DNA of 64,000 bases, taken from positions 124,001 to 188,000 of the forward strand of contig NZ_KB913033.1 in assembly GCF_000384235.1 (NCBI RefSeq), in the 5' to 3' direction. Below the pieces are notes generated by a model that did no database searches, was not told the DNA's origin, and saw only the letters and a program-made list of their open reading frames with translations. The position numbers and the translations under genes are program-made. Below, in pieces: positions 1-11,072 of this stretch. Positions within the stretch are counted from its first letter, which is position 1. Every line of letters begins with the position of its first letter. Source of the DNA: Hydrogenovibrio halophilus DSM 15072. GTDB lineage: Bacteria > Pseudomonadota > Gammaproteobacteria > Thiomicrospirales > Thiomicrospiraceae.

Positions 1-32
1 TCGTTCACATCTTCGCATGCAAAGGAATCGCC

Positions 33-1874
33 ATGCCGATCGACAACATCATGTTACTGGCCCTGATCATCGGGTTGGTCAGTGCCGTCTCCCTGCCACT
101 GGGCACTCTGACTACGCTGATCTGGACACCTCAGGACAAGGCCATTGCCTGGTTGATGGCATTCGGGGCCGGAGCCCTGCTCTCTGCGGTCACCATTGAC
201 CTGTTCGCCCCGAGCCTGAGCAACAACCTTTTTCTGGAAACCGCGCTCGGCGCGCTGGCCGGCAGTGCTTTTTACCTGTCGCTCAACGCCCTTTTGAACC
301 AACAAGGCGGTTTTTTGCGCAAGACCGCCACCACCATTCAGTATTTCCGGGGCAAACAGACCGAACAGCGTCTGCAGTTTCAGGCCTCGCTCAATCGACT
401 GCCGTTTTTCAACCGCCTGCCGGACGCCGACAAGCACGTGTTTCTGCAACAGGCCACCCAGCGGCGCTTCAAGCAAGGGCAAATGGTGTTTCACCATGGC
501 GATTCGCAAAACCGTTTTTTCATCATTCAGCAAGGCACGATCAAACTGCGCGACCCCACCCTGGAACTGAAAACCTTTATGGAGCTGGGCCCCGGCGACA
601 CCTTTGGGCGCATGGCGTTTTTCACCAACCGCAACAACGCCACCCTGGCTCAGGCCGCCACCGACACGGTGTTATGGGAAATCAGCAAGGACAACCTCAA
701 TCAGCTGCTGAAAACGCGCTCGCCCCTGAGCGAAAGCCTGTGTCGTTACTACGACGAAGACAGCGAACTGCGCCACTACCTGCGCACCCGCCATGCCATG
801 ACCGAAGCCGAAACCCAACAACACCTTGCGCAAATCCGGGACGAACTGCAGACGCACCACGCGCTGCCGATTCATCCACCGACCCCCAGAGACCTTTCTT
901 TGGCGCAAAAGCGCCTGCAACGGGCACGGCGTTTTTCCGTCCTCACCGGTCTGACCGAAGACCTGCAAAGTCTGGTGGCCTCCAAAATGGCTCTGCACAC
1001 CCTGCCCGCCGGACAGGCCATCTTCAAAAACAAAAGCCCAGCTGACCGCTTGTACCTGCTCGAAAGCGGCACAGTGAAACTGGTGGACCCCAAAAAGAAA
1101 CAACAGGATTTTGAACGGCTCCAGCCAGGGGATTTTTTCGGGGTCATGGGGTTTGTGGTCGGCGGTGACCACGCCACCACGGCCATCACCCAAAGCGACT
1201 GTCAGTACTGGGTGATCGAAAAACCGGCGTTTATTCAGTTGCTGCACCAGATTGACCAGCTCAATGCCCGGGTTCGCGACTTTCTGCGCACCGACGACAT
1301 CAGCCATTACCTGACACAGGAACAGCGACTCAAACAACTCCAGGCGCAGAAATGGCTCAATCGTTCGATCAAGCACCTGCTACCGGGACAACTCCCCACG
1401 CTCGCCGACGCTTTTCCACCCGCGCGCCACAATATGCCGAAGGCCGCCTACATGGCCATCTGGCTGGGCATCCTGCTGGATGGAATACCGGAATCACTGA
1501 TGATCGGGGCCCATTTAAGCCAAGGCGAAATGATCTCCATGAGCCTGGTGGCCGGACTGTTTCTGTCCAACTACCCGGAAGCCCTGTCGAGTTCGGCCAG
1601 TATGCGCGAACAGGGCATTCCGTTTTATCGGGTTCTGGGAGCCTGGACCCTGTTGATGCTGCTGACCGGTTTGGGCGCAGCTCTGGGCCAATGGCTGCTC
1701 GCTGACGCCAGTGCCGAAACCGCCGCACTGATCAGTGGCATTGCCGCCGGAGCCATGCTCACGGTCATCGCCGAAACCATGCTGCCCGAAGCTTACTCCA
1801 AAGGCGGGTCCATTATCGGCATGGTCACCCTCATCGGCTTTATCACCGCCATGAGTTTCAAACTGTTTGACTGA
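33..1874 (+). CDS. ZIP-like metal transporter with two inserted cNMP-binding domains
   Basis: This 613-residue protein opens with about three hydrophobic helices (residues 5-95). Two cyclic-nucleotide-binding (CRP-type) domains follow, at about 125-235 and 310-410. It ends with about four to five hydrophobic helices (470-613). The helical parts resemble the ZIP family: the first C-terminal helix reads GILLDGIPESLMIG where ZIP proteins usually have a His-x-x-Pro-Glu metal site, and the next holds NYPEALSSS. The CRP domains sit where ZIP proteins have their long cytoplasmic loop, so I infer a transporter gated by a nucleotide or other small ligand. Asp and Asn at positions normally held by metal-binding His make zinc transport uncertain. 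The ATG is preceded by AAGGAA. The gene stands alone and ends before a terminator that faces the other way. Confidence 0.72.
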   Translation: MPIDNIMLLALIIGLVSAVSLPLGTLTTLIWTPQDKAIAWLMAFGAGALLSAVTIDLFAPSLSNNLFLETALGALAGSAFYLSLNALLNQQGGFLRKTATTIQYFRGKQTEQRLQFQASLNRLPFFNRLPDADKHVFLQQATQRRFKQGQMVFHHGDSQNRFFIIQQGTIKLRDPTLELKTFMELGPGDTFGRMAFFTNRNNATLAQAATDTVLWEISKDNLNQLLKTRSPLSESLCRYYDEDSELRHYLRTRHAMTEAETQQHLAQIRDELQTHHALPIHPPTPRDLSLAQKRLQRARRFSVLTGLTEDLQSLVASKMALHTLPAGQAIFKNKSPADRLYLLESGTVKLVDPKKKQQDFERLQPGDFFGVMGFVVGGDHATTAITQSDCQYWVIEKPAFIQLLHQIDQLNARVRDFLRTDDISHYLTQEQRLKQLQAQKWLNRSIKHLLPGQLPTLADAFPPARHNMPKAAYMAIWLGILLDGIPESLMIGAHLSQGEMISMSLVAGLFLSNYPEALSSSASMREQGIPFYRVLGAWTLLMLLTGLGAALGQWLLADASAETAALISGIAAGAMLTVIAETMLPEAYSKGGSIIGMVTLIGFITAMSFKLFD

Positions 1875-1889
1875 ACGCGTTTTACACCC

Positions 1890-1921
1890 AAAAAAAACGC
1901 CCGACGGAAACCCGCCGGGCG
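1890..1921 (-). terminator. Rho-independent terminator of the chemoreceptor gene
   Basis: A GC-rich 10-bp stem (1898-1907 with 1912-1921, one mismatch) has a 4-base loop. On the minus strand it is followed by a run of seven U from the A-run at 1891-1897. It lies just past the stop of the minus-strand chemoreceptor. Confidence 0.8.
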
Positions 1922-1951
1922 CTTGATGCTCACAACTCATATTAAAGCAAG

Positions 1952-4531
1952 CTAGCCGCGTCCGTGATCCTCGGCCATCTCATTCTCCATATCATTGAGC
2001 AGGTTCACCACCTCGTTACTGAGCCGTTCCAGCTCGTCCAGCTGCGCTTCCGCCGCCTTGGTGTCGCCCAGGTTTTTCAACTCAATGATCTTGCCGACGT
2101 GCGCATGCATGGCCACGTGGGTTTGTTCAAGCGTCTGGAATTTCGGATTGCCTTGATATTGTTGGCCACTGCCGTAAATCCAGGCACCCAGCTCACAGGC
2201 TTTGGGATCGACCGCTTTTTCCGGCACCACACCCACATCAAAGCCGTGAATGAACGCACGAGCCTTGGCTCGCCACTGACGGTGGGCCATACGGATGCGC
2301 ACAAAATTCACATCCGAGTTCAAGGCCGAGGCGTGATTACGCGGCAGGATTTTAAAGCTGTCCGCGTTTTTGGTCATGGCCGCGGTCAGCATTTCCAACT
2401 GTTCGGCGGACTGATTGGTGTCTTCGGCCATGGCCGCATTTTTCTGCACCCCGCCGTCGATTGACGCAATCGCTTCATTGATCTGGGCGATGCCTTTGCT
2501 TTGCTCCTGGCTGGAACGTGAGATTTCCTCAATCACCGCCAGGGTGTCTTCGATCGCGGTCTGAATCTCATTGAGGGCTTCACCCGAATCGTTGACATAG
2601 GTCGAACCCTGTCCGACTTTTTCAATGGTGTCTTCAATCAACCCCCGAATTTCCTTGGACGCCTCCGACGACTTGCCGGCCAGCGAGCGTACCTCACCGG
2701 CCACCACGGCAAAGCCGCGACCGTGTTCCCCGGCGCGCGCCGCTTCCACCGCCGCATTCAGCGCCAGCAGATTGGTCTGAAACGCAATCGAATCAATCAG
2801 GCTGATGATGTCGCCAATGCGCTGACTGGCGGTATTGATCGAATCCATGGATTCAATCGCCTGCTGCATCACCGACACCCCACGCTTGGCGCGGTCCACG
2901 GCCGACTGGGCTTTCTGTGAAGCCTGAATCGCATTGTCGGAACTGCTTTCCACCGCACTGGTGATCTGTTCCATGGAGGCCGAAGTTTCTTCCAGCGAGG
3001 CCGCCTGATTCTGCGAACTCTCACTCAAAGTCGCGCTGGCCGTGTGCACACGACGAGAGTCTTCGTCAATAAAGCTGGAAATTTCCTGTACTCCGGCCAG
3101 AATGTCGGAGATGTTCTCCATACTCACCGTCAAAGCTTCTTTAACCACGCCAAAATAACCCGGGGCATGCGCCTTGATTTTCTGGTCAAACTGCCCCACC
3201 GACATATTGATCGCCACGTGAGAAGCCATATCAATTGAGTCGACAATGGCATCCAAGGTCATATTCAAGGCTTCGGCCACAGGGCGAATGGACTCACCGG
3301 CCAATTCCAGATTGACCCGGTAATCCAGATTGCCTTCGATAATGCCTTCGTGAATGTGCTTCACCTCGTTTAGCAACTCATGCTCGGAAGTCTTGTCGGC
3401 CCATTCCACTACTGTGCCGATGCGCATACCCATCCGGTTGGTCACCGGCACGAATTTCAGTTTGAGATACAGATCCCCCAAATGGATGTCACTGAAATGG
3501 GTTTGATCTTCCGGTTCAAAAAACGTGGATTTTCCAGCTTGGTCAAACATTTCGATGTTTTTGCCGACCACCTTTTTGGGGTCAAAGTCAGGCAATACAG
3601 ATCGAAACTGCTCTTGACGCTCTTGGAAAAAATCATTCAGCTGCTGGTTGGCATAAACGATGGTGTGATCCTTATCCATCATCATCATATTGGTCCATGC
3701 CTGATCCACCGCAAAATGCAGTCGGTTGCCGCGATCGCGTTCGCTCTCGGTGTCTTCCCGGTAGGCCCCGATCGCCAGCGCGGCCGATTGAATGGCCGCG
3801 CGCAAACGTCCCATATAGGTCTTGCGAATGCTCATGTCCAGCTTAGGCTTACCACCGGAAAGCTGGCGCAGGTAGCCGATGGCCTGACTGATACGATTTT
3901 GCAGGAAAGACCCTATCCACCAAGCAACGCCCAACATCACTAAGGAAAGCGCCATCAACCCCCAAACGGGCATCTGATCCACCAAGGTATGCGTCAACAC
4001 CAACGGCAGTACACCAACCAACAAAGCCAGTCCGACCATCTGGGTCTGTGGCCCCATTTTGGAAGTGACAAAATTGCGACGCATGCCCGTATGAAATTCG
4101 CTGTGATAAATCTTCAGCTTGCCCTGGCGCACCTGCTCATAAGCCTGCATGGCTTCCTGCTTGGCCGACTCGGACACTTTCTCCCGCACTGACAGATAAC
4201 CGGTAATCTGCCCTTGGTCGTCATACACTGGGGTGGCATTGGCCTGAACCCAGTAATGACTGCCGTCCTTACACCGGTTTTTCACCACCTGGGTCCAGGG
4301 CAAGCCCTCTTTGAGGGTGCGCCACATGTCGGCAAACACCGCTTCGGGCACGTCCGGATGGCGCACAATATTATGATTGGCACCCAAAAGCTCCTTGCGG
4401 GAGAAGCCACTGATCACTTCAAACGCATCGTTGCACTGGGTGATGGTTCCGTGCAAATCGGTGGATGAGACCAGTCGCAGTCCCTCGGGGATCGGCGTTT
4501 CTTTGTTTGTTACCGGTTGGTTGTTTCTCAT
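1952..4531 (-). CDS. Methyl-accepting chemotaxis protein with PAS domains and C-terminal CZB domain
   Basis: This is an 859-residue chemoreceptor. An Aer-type PAS domain (about 10-120) carries the usual NIVRHPDVP segment. Two close membrane helices follow (about 165-210), then a second PAS-like domain (about 270-380) and a HAMP-like linker. The MCP signalling coiled coil (about 480-720) contains the conserved hairpin tip [20 protein letters not shown]. The last 110 residues form a CZB domain with Hxx[11 protein letters not shown] and HxxxH motifs, a known zinc-binding fold. There is no periplasmic sensing domain, so it most likely senses redox or energy state and zinc or an oxidant in the cytoplasm. 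Monocistronic, with its own terminator downstream. No other che genes are in the window. Confidence 0.9.
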   Translation of the reverse strand: MRNNQPVTNKETPIPEGLRLVSSTDLHGTITQCNDAFEVISGFSRKELLGANHNIVRHPDVPEAVFADMWRTLKEGLPWTQVVKNRCKDGSHYWVQANATPVYDDQGQITGYLSVREKVSESAKQEAMQAYEQVRQGKLKIYHSEFHTGMRRNFVTSKMGPQTQMVGLALLVGVLPLVLTHTLVDQMPVWGLMALSLVMLGVAWWIGSFLQNRISQAIGYLRQLSGGKPKLDMSIRKTYMGRLRAAIQSAALAIGAYREDTESERDRGNRLHFAVDQAWTNMMMMDKDHTIVYANQQLNDFFQERQEQFRSVLPDFDPKKVVGKNIEMFDQAGKSTFFEPEDQTHFSDIHLGDLYLKLKFVPVTNRMGMRIGTVVEWADKTSEHELLNEVKHIHEGIIEGNLDYRVNLELAGESIRPVAEALNMTLDAIVDSIDMASHVAINMSVGQFDQKIKAHAPGYFGVVKEALTVSMENISDILAGVQEISSFIDEDSRRVHTASATLSESSQNQAASLEETSASMEQITSAVESSSDNAIQASQKAQSAVDRAKRGVSVMQQAIESMDSINTASQRIGDIISLIDSIAFQTNLLALNAAVEAARAGEHGRGFAVVAGEVRSLAGKSSEASKEIRGLIEDTIEKVGQGSTYVNDSGEALNEIQTAIEDTLAVIEEISRSSQEQSKGIAQINEAIASIDGGVQKNAAMAEDTNQSAEQLEMLTAAMTKNADSFKILPRNHASALNSDVNFVRIRMAHRQWRAKARAFIHGFDVGVVPEKAVDPKACELGAWIYGSGQQYQGNPKFQTLEQTHVAMHAHVGKIIELKNLGDTKAAEAQLDELERLSNEVVNLLNDMENEMAEDHGRG

Positions 4532-4602
4532 AGTGCACCACTTTTATCATTTACTTGTTTTTTATCAATAACGATCACGCAAGCATAAATAATGCCATTT
4601 TT

Positions 4603-4614
4603 AACAGGCCTGGT
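4603..4614. repeat. ACCAGGCCTGGT palindrome, one mismatch
   Basis: Copy with A in place of C at position 2. It lies between the chemoreceptor start and the dapB terminator. See the finding on this motif. Confidence 0.6.
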
Positions 4615-4667
4615 AAAAACAGCAAAACCCTGGACATACTTGAACGTTTTTTGCATATTTTAGGTAA

Positions 4668-4695
4668 CAAAAAAGGCGCCGAAGCGCCTTTTTTT
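4668..4695 (-). terminator. Rho-independent terminator of dapB (bidirectional shape)
   Basis: A 9-bp stem (4671-4679 with 4684-4692) has a CGAA loop and is flanked by A and T runs on either side. It lies directly after the dapB stop codon on the minus strand. Confidence 0.85.
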
Positions 4696-4699
4696 GGAA

Positions 4700-5506
<807 letters not shown>

Positions 5507-5528
5507 TTACCCATCCTGTTTGTCGCGT

Positions 5529-6680
5529 TTATTTCCAGGGCTCTTCCCGGTCGCCTTTGTCCGCCTCGTCATCGCCCTTGAAAAAGGCGCGCACCGCGTC
5601 CAGAAAACTCTGCGATTTGGGGCTGTGCTTATGATGCTTGCCCTCAAAGCTTTGTTCCAACTGCTCAAGCAGATCTTTCTGCTCGGAGGTCAGTTTCACC
5701 GGCGTTTCAATATGAACCTGCACAATCATATCACCGATGCGGTTGGAACGCACCGACTTGACCCCTTTGCCCGCCAGCTTGAAACGCTGCCCTGACTGGG
5801 TGCCGGGCGGAATCTTCAGATTGGCCTTGCCTGCCAGCGTCGGCACTTCAATGGTGCCGCCCAGCGCCGCGGTGGTAAAGGAGAGCGGCAACTCGCACAG
5901 CAGGTTATTGCCGTCACGGGTAAAGATTTTGTGTGACTTGACGTGAATGCGCACATACAAATCGCCATGTGGTGCGCCCGGCTCGCCCGCTTCGCCTTCG
6001 CCCTGCAAACGAATGCGATCGCCATTGTCCACGCCCGCCGGAATTCTGACCGACAGGGTCTTGTGACTGCGCTTGAAGCCTTCGCCCCGACAGGCTTTAC
6101 ACGGCGTTTTCACAATCTTGCCGGTGCCATGACAGGTCGGACAAGTACGCTCCACCGCAAAGAAGCCCTGCTGCATGCGGACCTTGCCCATGCCCTCACA
6201 GGTCGGACAGGTCTGCACATCGGAACCGGGTTCCGCACCCGAGCCGTCGCATTTGTCGCAGGGTTCTTTGGTCGGAATCCGAATGTCGACTTCGGTGCCG
6301 CTGACAGCGTCTTCCAGGCTCACATCCAATTCGTACTGCAGGTCATTGCCCGGCTGGGGACCGCGACGACCGCCGAAGCCGCCACCGAAAATGTCGCCGA
6401 AAATGTCGCCGAAATCAAAACCGCCACCGCCGAAGCCGCCGCCTTGCGCCTGACCGTCCACGCCGGCGTGACCAAACTGATCATAGGCCTGACGCTTTTG
6501 CGGGTCCGAAAGCACCTCGTAGGCTTCCGACGCTTCCTTGAACTTGGTTTCCGCTTCGGGGTTGTCCGGGTTGCGGTCCGGGTGGTAGCGCATCGCCATT
6601 TTGCGGTACGCCTTTTTGATTTCGCCTTCGGTTGCGGTTTTAGACAGTTCTAAAACCTCATAATAATCGCGTTTGCTCAT
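5529..6680 (-). CDS. dnaJ: Molecular chaperone DnaJ (Hsp40)
   Basis: This is the cochaperone that delivers unfolded clients to DnaK and stimulates its ATPase. The 383 residues hold a J domain with the HPD motif (about residues 33-35), a Gly/Phe-rich linker (about 75-110, with repeated FGGG-type segments), four CxxCxGxG zinc motifs ([32 protein letters not shown]; about 145-210) and a C-terminal substrate-binding region. It is a full-length class I DnaJ. It lies between dnaK, 522 bp upstream, and dapB, 25 bp downstream. The long gap to dnaK with hairpins suggests that it may also have its own promoter. Confidence 0.97.
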   Translation of the reverse strand: MSKRDYYEVLELSKTATEGEIKKAYRKMAMRYHPDRNPDNPEAETKFKEASEAYEVLSDPQKRQAYDQFGHAGVDGQAQGGGFGGGGFDFGDIFGDIFGGGFGGRRGPQPGNDLQYELDVSLEDAVSGTEVDIRIPTKEPCDKCDGSGAEPGSDVQTCPTCEGMGKVRMQQGFFAVERTCPTCHGTGKIVKTPCKACRGEGFKRSHKTLSVRIPAGVDNGDRIRLQGEGEAGEPGAPHGDLYVRIHVKSHKIFTRDGNNLLCELPLSFTTAALGGTIEVPTLAGKANLKIPPGTQSGQRFKLAGKGVKSVRSNRIGDMIVQVHIETPVKLTSEQKDLLEQLEQSFEGKHHKHSPKSQSFLDAVRAFFKGDDEADKGDREEPWK

Positions 6681-6700
6681 AAATGATCACTTAACAGTTT

Positions 6701-6928
6701 CGGGTAAACCCAAAGGCTCTGGCCCGAATATTTACCTTCGGTTTCTTCGATTCACAAATTTGCACCGATCTCGCTTGCCCCTTGATTCTACAAGAAATAT
6801 TTTCTCAGTTGGTCGTAATCAAGGATACGACGCGCCTTCGAAAATTTCCTTGTGAAACCAAGTTCCTGCGCGACCTCAGCGCAAATTCATGAAACATTCG
6901 GGCTAAAACAAAGCGTTTGGGTTTACCC
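6701..6928. repeat. Imperfect long inverted repeat between dnaK and dnaJ
   Basis: The 522-bp gap 6681-7202 holds no credible gene. Within it, 6701-6714 (CGGGTAAACCCAAA) is exactly inverted at 6915-6928. Inside these ends are further inverted matches (around 6791-6804 with 6840-6852) and a perfect inner stem GTCGTA/TACGAC (6812-6817 with 6826-6831). The whole could fold into one long, imperfect hairpin. A second small hairpin, CTCGGC-GAAA-GCCGAG, lies at about 6979-6994 and recurs before pilT (about 42419-42435). Confidence 0.55.
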
Positions 6929-7149
6929 GGTATTTTGTTTAAAAAATACTGGGCGAGCCCTTTGCTCGAAACGAAGAACTCGGCGAAAGCCGAGAATCAG
7001 GGGCGTGATAAAAATGAGAAAAAATTTTGCTGATCAAGGCGGGAAATGCAGGCCATGGCAGGGCCATGGTCAAATTTCCCAACGCAGAACAGCGGAATTT
7101 TAGCCATTTTTAGCCGTCATCTGACCTCGTGCGAAGGGCTCTCAATAAA

Positions 7150-7183
7150 AGAAAAGCACGAGAGCGCCGAAGCGCTCCGTGCT
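7150..7183 (-). terminator. Terminator downstream of dnaK
   Basis: A stem of about 12 bp with one bulge (7155-7167 with 7172-7183) and a CGAA loop is followed on the minus strand by a U-rich tract. It lies 20 bp after the dnaK stop. It probably limits read-through into dnaJ. Confidence 0.65.
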
Positions 7184-7202
7184 CACCAGGACTTTGACAA
7201 TC

Positions 7203-9134
7203 TTATTTCTTGTCTTTGTCGTCGTCCACTTCTTCAAACTCTGCGTCCACGACGTCGTCGTCGGCGTTGTTGTCAGAACCTTGCTGCTGACCTTCCGCTC
7301 CGGCATCGCCCGGCTGCTGTTGGCTGTAAGCTTTTTCGGCCAGCTTCTGGCTGGCGGTGGCCAGCGCCTGCGATTTTTCATCAATCGCTTCTTTGCTGTC
7401 ACCTTTGATCGCTTCTTCCAGCTCGGTAATGGCTTTTTCAATCGCCTCTTTTTCCGACGCGTCAACGCCTTCGCCCTGCTCGTCCAGCAGTTTACGAGTG
7501 CCGTGAACCATGGCATCGGCCTGGTTACGTGCCTCGACCAGCTCCTTGAGCTTGGCGTCTTCTTCGGCGTGCGCTTCCGCGTCTTTCACCATTTTCTCGA
7601 TTTCGTCTTCGCTCAGACCGGAAGACGCTTGAATGGTGATGTGCTGCTCTTTATTGGTCGCCTTGTCCTTCGCCGAAACATTGAGGATACCATTGGCGTC
7701 AATATCGAACGTGACCTCAATCTGAGGGGTGCCACGCTGTGCCGGTGGGATCTCATCCAGATTGAACTGACCCAGCGACTTGTTGCCGGACACCATTTCA
7801 CGCTCACCCTGCAGGACATGAATGGTCACCGCCGACTGATTGTCCTCGGCGGTTGAGAACACCTGCGACTTGCGCGTCGGGATGGTGGTGTTTTTCTCAA
7901 TCAGCTTGGTCATCACACCGCCCATGGTCTCAATCCCCAGTGACAGAGGCGTGACATCCAGCAACAGCACGTCGTTGACGTCACCGGCCAGCACACCGCC
8001 CTGAATGGCCGCGCCCATGGCAACGGCTTCGTCCGGGTTCACGTCCTTGCGTGGGTCCTTGCCAAAGAACTCTTTCACTTTGGCCTGAACCATTGGCACA
8101 CGGGTGGAACCGCCCACCAGAATCACGTCGTCGATTTCCGACGCGCTGACACCGGCGTCTTTCATCGCGATCTTACATGGCTCAATCGAACGGGCCACCA
8201 GATTTTCGATCAACGACTCGAACTTGGCGCGGGTGATTTTCATGTTCAGGTGCTTCGGACCGGACGCATCCGCGGTCACATACGGCAGGTTAATGTCGGT
8301 CTGTTCACGCGAAGACAATTCGATTTTGGCTTTTTCCGCCGCTTCACGCACACGCTGCAAGGCCAGTTTGTCGGCTTTCAGGTCCACGCCCTGGTCCTTT
8401 TTGAACTCGGCGGTGATGTAATCGACGATCACATTGTCAAAGTCTTCGCCGCCCAGGAAGGTGTCACCGTTGGTGGCCAATACTTCCACCTGTTTTTCAC
8501 CGTCCAGATCGGCCACTTCGATGATGGAAATATCGAAGGTCCCGCCGCCCAGATCGTATACGGCCACTTTCTTGTCGTTCTGGACCTTGTCCATGCCATA
8601 AGCCAGCGCCGCTGCAGTAGGCTCGTTGATGATCCGCTTGACTTCCAGACCGGCGATTTTACCGGCGTCCTTGGTCGCCTGACGCTGAGAATCGTTGAAG
8701 TAGGCCGGAACGGTGATCACCGCTTCGGTGACTTCTTCGCCCAGGTAATCTTCTGCGGTCTGCTTCATTTTCATCAAGGTGCGTGCCGAGACTTCCTGTG
8801 GCGACAGTTTTTTGTCGCCCACTTGCACCCAGGCATCACCGTTGTCGGCCGCCACAATCTTGTAGGACACCATGTCCTTGTCTTTGGCCACAACCGGATC
8901 GTCGGCACGACGACCGATCAGACGCTTGATCGCAAACAGGGTGTTTTCCGGATTGGTCACCGCCTGACGCTTGGCCGAATCCCCGACCAGCACTTCGCCG
9001 TCATTGGCATAAGCCACAATCGATGGGGTGGTACGCGCGCCTTCGGCGTTTGGAATCACTTTGACTTCTTTGCCCTCATTGATGGCCACACATGAATTGG
9101 TGGTCCCGAGATCAATCCCGATGATTTTTCCCAT
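7203..9134 (-). CDS. dnaK: Molecular chaperone DnaK (Hsp70)
   Basis: This is the ATP-dependent Hsp70 chaperone of the cytoplasm, working with DnaJ and GrpE. The ATPase domain opens [15 protein letters not shown] and contains the [14 protein letters not shown] phosphate loop and VGGSTRVP. The substrate-binding domain starts near residue 390. The C-terminus ends in the usual acidic [10 protein letters not shown] tail. I start at the ATG at 9134 because GGAG lies 7 bases before it. An in-frame TTG at 9146 would add four residues and overlap that site. The length is then 643 residues, normal for the family. It is downstream of grpE by 141 bp and upstream of dnaJ. Confidence 0.97.
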   Translation of the reverse strand: MGKIIGIDLGTTNSCVAINEGKEVKVIPNAEGARTTPSIVAYANDGEVLVGDSAKRQAVTNPENTLFAIKRLIGRRADDPVVAKDKDMVSYKIVAADNGDAWVQVGDKKLSPQEVSARTLMKMKQTAEDYLGEEVTEAVITVPAYFNDSQRQATKDAGKIAGLEVKRIINEPTAAALAYGMDKVQNDKKVAVYDLGGGTFDISIIEVADLDGEKQVEVLATNGDTFLGGEDFDNVIVDYITAEFKKDQGVDLKADKLALQRVREAAEKAKIELSSREQTDINLPYVTADASGPKHLNMKITRAKFESLIENLVARSIEPCKIAMKDAGVSASEIDDVILVGGSTRVPMVQAKVKEFFGKDPRKDVNPDEAVAMGAAIQGGVLAGDVNDVLLLDVTPLSLGIETMGGVMTKLIEKNTTIPTRKSQVFSTAEDNQSAVTIHVLQGEREMVSGNKSLGQFNLDEIPPAQRGTPQIEVTFDIDANGILNVSAKDKATNKEQHITIQASSGLSEDEIEKMVKDAEAHAEEDAKLKELVEARNQADAMVHGTRKLLDEQGEGVDASEKEAIEKAITELEEAIKGDSKEAIDEKSQALATASQKLAEKAYSQQQPGDAGAEGQQQGSDNNADDDVVDAEFEEVDDDKDKK

Positions 9135-9256
9135 AATTTTCTCCAAAATTTTTGAGTCGTTTCAACCGACTGCTGAGAGTAAATAAAAACGTTTTAAATC
9201 CTTAACGTTTATGTGGGGCAACGACCTGACCTTTTCAACCCCTGAACTGTTTTTTT

Positions 9257-9268
9257 ACCAGGCCTGGT
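9257..9268. repeat. ACCAGGCCTGGT palindrome, perfect
   Basis: Extends to 14 bp (TACCAGGCCTGGTA). Lies 7 bp past the grpE stop, between T-runs on both sides, in the grpE-dnaK gap. Confidence 0.85.
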
Positions 9269-9275
9269 AGTTTTT

Positions 9276-9905
9276 TTACTGCGCCACCACCACGCGCGCG
9301 GCTCTCACCAGCCGCTCATTCAGGCGATAGCCTTTTTGCACCACTTCCACCACCGTGTTGGAATCGTGGTCTTCAGACGGCATCATGGTCATGGCTTCAT
9401 GCAACTGCGGATCAAACGTTTCGCCCTTGGGGTCCAGACGCTCAACATGGAATTTGTCCAATACATCCAACATCTGTTTGAACGTCATCTCCATGCCTTC
9501 CACCAGCGGGGTCACGCCCTCGCCCTGTTCCTGCTCGGCTTTCTTCGCCGCTTCCAGCCCCATTTCCATTGAATCCACCACCGACAACAATTCGGTGACA
9601 AATTTTTCCAGGCCAAACTTGTGCGCCTCTTCCACATCTTTGCGGGTGCGGCGCTTCAGGTTTTCCATATCGGCCAGAGTGCGGACCGCCAGATCCTTGT
9701 GCGAATCCGCTTCCTTGCGGGCATCGTCCAGCATTTCCTGCAGACCTTTGTTTACGGCGTCTTCGGCCTGATGGGTTTCGTCCGACATTTCGTCGTCCCC
9801 AAGCTGTCTGGTTTCGGCTGAACTTGCAGCCTCAGCCGCCTGTTTGGCCGCCTCGGCCTTTTGCGCGGCTTCCTGCGCTTGCTTTTCTGCGTCCTGTTTC
9901 GCCAT
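9276..9905 (-). CDS. grpE: Nucleotide exchange factor GrpE
   Basis: GrpE releases ADP from DnaK. The 209-residue protein has a long charged, Ala- and Gln-rich N-terminal stretch (about 1-55), the central coiled coil with the conserved ADMENLKRRTRKDVEEAHKF segment, and the C-terminal beta domain ending in PKGETFDPQLHEAM and VVEVVQKGYRLNERLVRAARV. All are standard GrpE signatures. The N-terminal extension is slightly longer and more Ala-rich than usual. It is the first gene of the grpE-dnaK-dnaJ-dapB group. A sigma-32-like promoter lies directly upstream. Confidence 0.96.
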   Translation of the reverse strand: MAKQDAEKQAQEAAQKAEAAKQAAEAASSAETRQLGDDEMSDETHQAEDAVNKGLQEMLDDARKEADSHKDLAVRTLADMENLKRRTRKDVEEAHKFGLEKFVTELLSVVDSMEMGLEAAKKAEQEQGEGVTPLVEGMEMTFKQMLDVLDKFHVERLDPKGETFDPQLHEAMTMMPSEDHDSNTVVEVVQKGYRLNERLVRAARVVVAQ

Positions 9906-9942
9906 GTATCACTCCCAATTGATTTGAATGCAAACACCCAAT

Positions 9943-9970
9943 CAATAATGCCGCACCAAACGAATTCAAG
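9943..9970 (-). promoter_or_regulatory. Putative heat-shock (sigma-32) promoter of grpE
   Basis: Read on the minus strand, CTTGAA at 9970-9965 is followed about 14 bases later by GGCATTATTG (9952-9943). This resembles the sigma-32 pattern CTTGAA-N13/14-CCCCATNT; the -35 box is exact and the -10 partial. It is 38 bases before the grpE ATG. Confidence 0.5.
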
Positions 9971-10197
9971 ACCCGGACCCAATTTTTTGCATCACAAGGC
10001 AAACCAAAGCCAACTCAGGACCGAACCAAAACAGTGCAACACTGTTAGAACATTGGTGCAATTAAAGACAGAAATCTTACCAAACACGAAAACAAAAACA
10101 CCATCCACTTGTTTTAATTAGTTTTTTACATTTCTGGCACGAGTCCTTCTTTGTACTCGGCGAACTTGATTCAAACCATAACGACACGGAGCGTAAA

Positions 10198-10965
10198 ATG
10201 AAAAAAACCTTTCCTTTAAAATCACTGTTGGTTTCCATGGCTGTGGCGTCTTCTGCCGCGTTTTCTGTCGCACCTGCGACAACACAAGCGGAAGTCACAG
10301 GCAACATGGGTGCCGTGACTCAATATTACGTTTTCGGCTTGAAGCAAACAGATGCTGCAGCAGCACAGGGCGGAATTGATTACGCACATGACTCAGGCTT
10401 CTATCTCGGGACTTGGGGCTCATCCCTTTCAAACGGCGGGAATAACCAAGGTGTGGAATATGATTTCTACGGCGGCTGGGGAGGATCCTTTGGCGACGTA
10501 GACCTGGGTGTTGGCGCAACCTATTATGGCTATTCCAAAGACTATAAGTCTGACGACAATTGGTGGGACTCTTCATACATGGAAGCAAACCTATCTCTGG
10601 GCTATAAATTCCTATCATTTGATGCCGCTTTCGGTGAACACGAAGCCGCAAACGAAAAAGTGTCCGGCAGCACCAATAAAGACCAAAGCTACCAGCGTTA
10701 CGCTTTGACCGCAAGCTACGAAGGTCTGTCAGCAACTTACGGTATCGGTAAAAACTTTGTGGGTACCGTTAATGGCGGCGCCGGCGCAGGGAGCACGGAC
10801 CACTCGTGGTATAACATCACCTATTCAACCAGCGTTGCAGACATGTTTGATGCCTCAATTAGCTACATCTCAACCGATATCGACAAAAACAGCAAAACCG
10901 GCTGGGATAGCGATGATGACAGCGCTTTGGTCTTTGGCGTAACAAAGTCTTTCGACATTATGTAA
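10198..10965 (+). CDS. TorF-family (Gcw_chp-type) outer-membrane protein
   Basis: This 255-residue secreted protein has a typical signal peptide (residues 1-31, MKKTFPLKSLLVSMAVASS... cut after QAE or QA). The mature part is rich in aromatic residues and alternating beta strands, as in small porin-like barrels, and ends in a hydrophobic strand. Repeated patterns such as YDFYGGWGGSFGDVDLGVGATYY and ALTASYEGLSATYGIG match the family annotated as TorF putative porin or TIGR02001. The substrate is unknown. It is transcribed alone, with GGAG before the ATG and a strong terminator after it. Confidence 0.75.
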   Translation: MKKTFPLKSLLVSMAVASSAAFSVAPATTQAEVTGNMGAVTQYYVFGLKQTDAAAAQGGIDYAHDSGFYLGTWGSSLSNGGNNQGVEYDFYGGWGGSFGDVDLGVGATYYGYSKDYKSDDNWWDSSYMEANLSLGYKFLSFDAAFGEHEAANEKVSGSTNKDQSYQRYALTASYEGLSATYGIGKNFVGTVNGGAGAGSTDHSWYNITYSTSVADMFDASISYISTDIDKNSKTGWDSDDDSALVFGVTKSFDIM

Positions 10966-11005
10966 TTTAGCAGCGAGTCGTTTCCTCAAATCGTTAGTTG
11001 TGATT

Positions 11006-11036
11006 ACCGGCCACGGGCAACCTGGCCGGTTTTTTT
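11006..11036 (+). terminator. Rho-independent terminator of the TorF-like gene
   Basis: The 8-bp stem ACCGGCCA/TGGCCGGT (11006-11013 with 11023-11030) is followed by seven T. Confidence 0.9.
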
Positions 11037-11072
11037 GTTTCCAAAAAGAATTTTTGCGTATCCTGACTCTCT

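Noticed and set aside
8250-9095. 281-codon plus-strand frame opposite dnaK
   Set aside because: Antisense shadow of a highly conserved gene; composition reflects the complementary codons.
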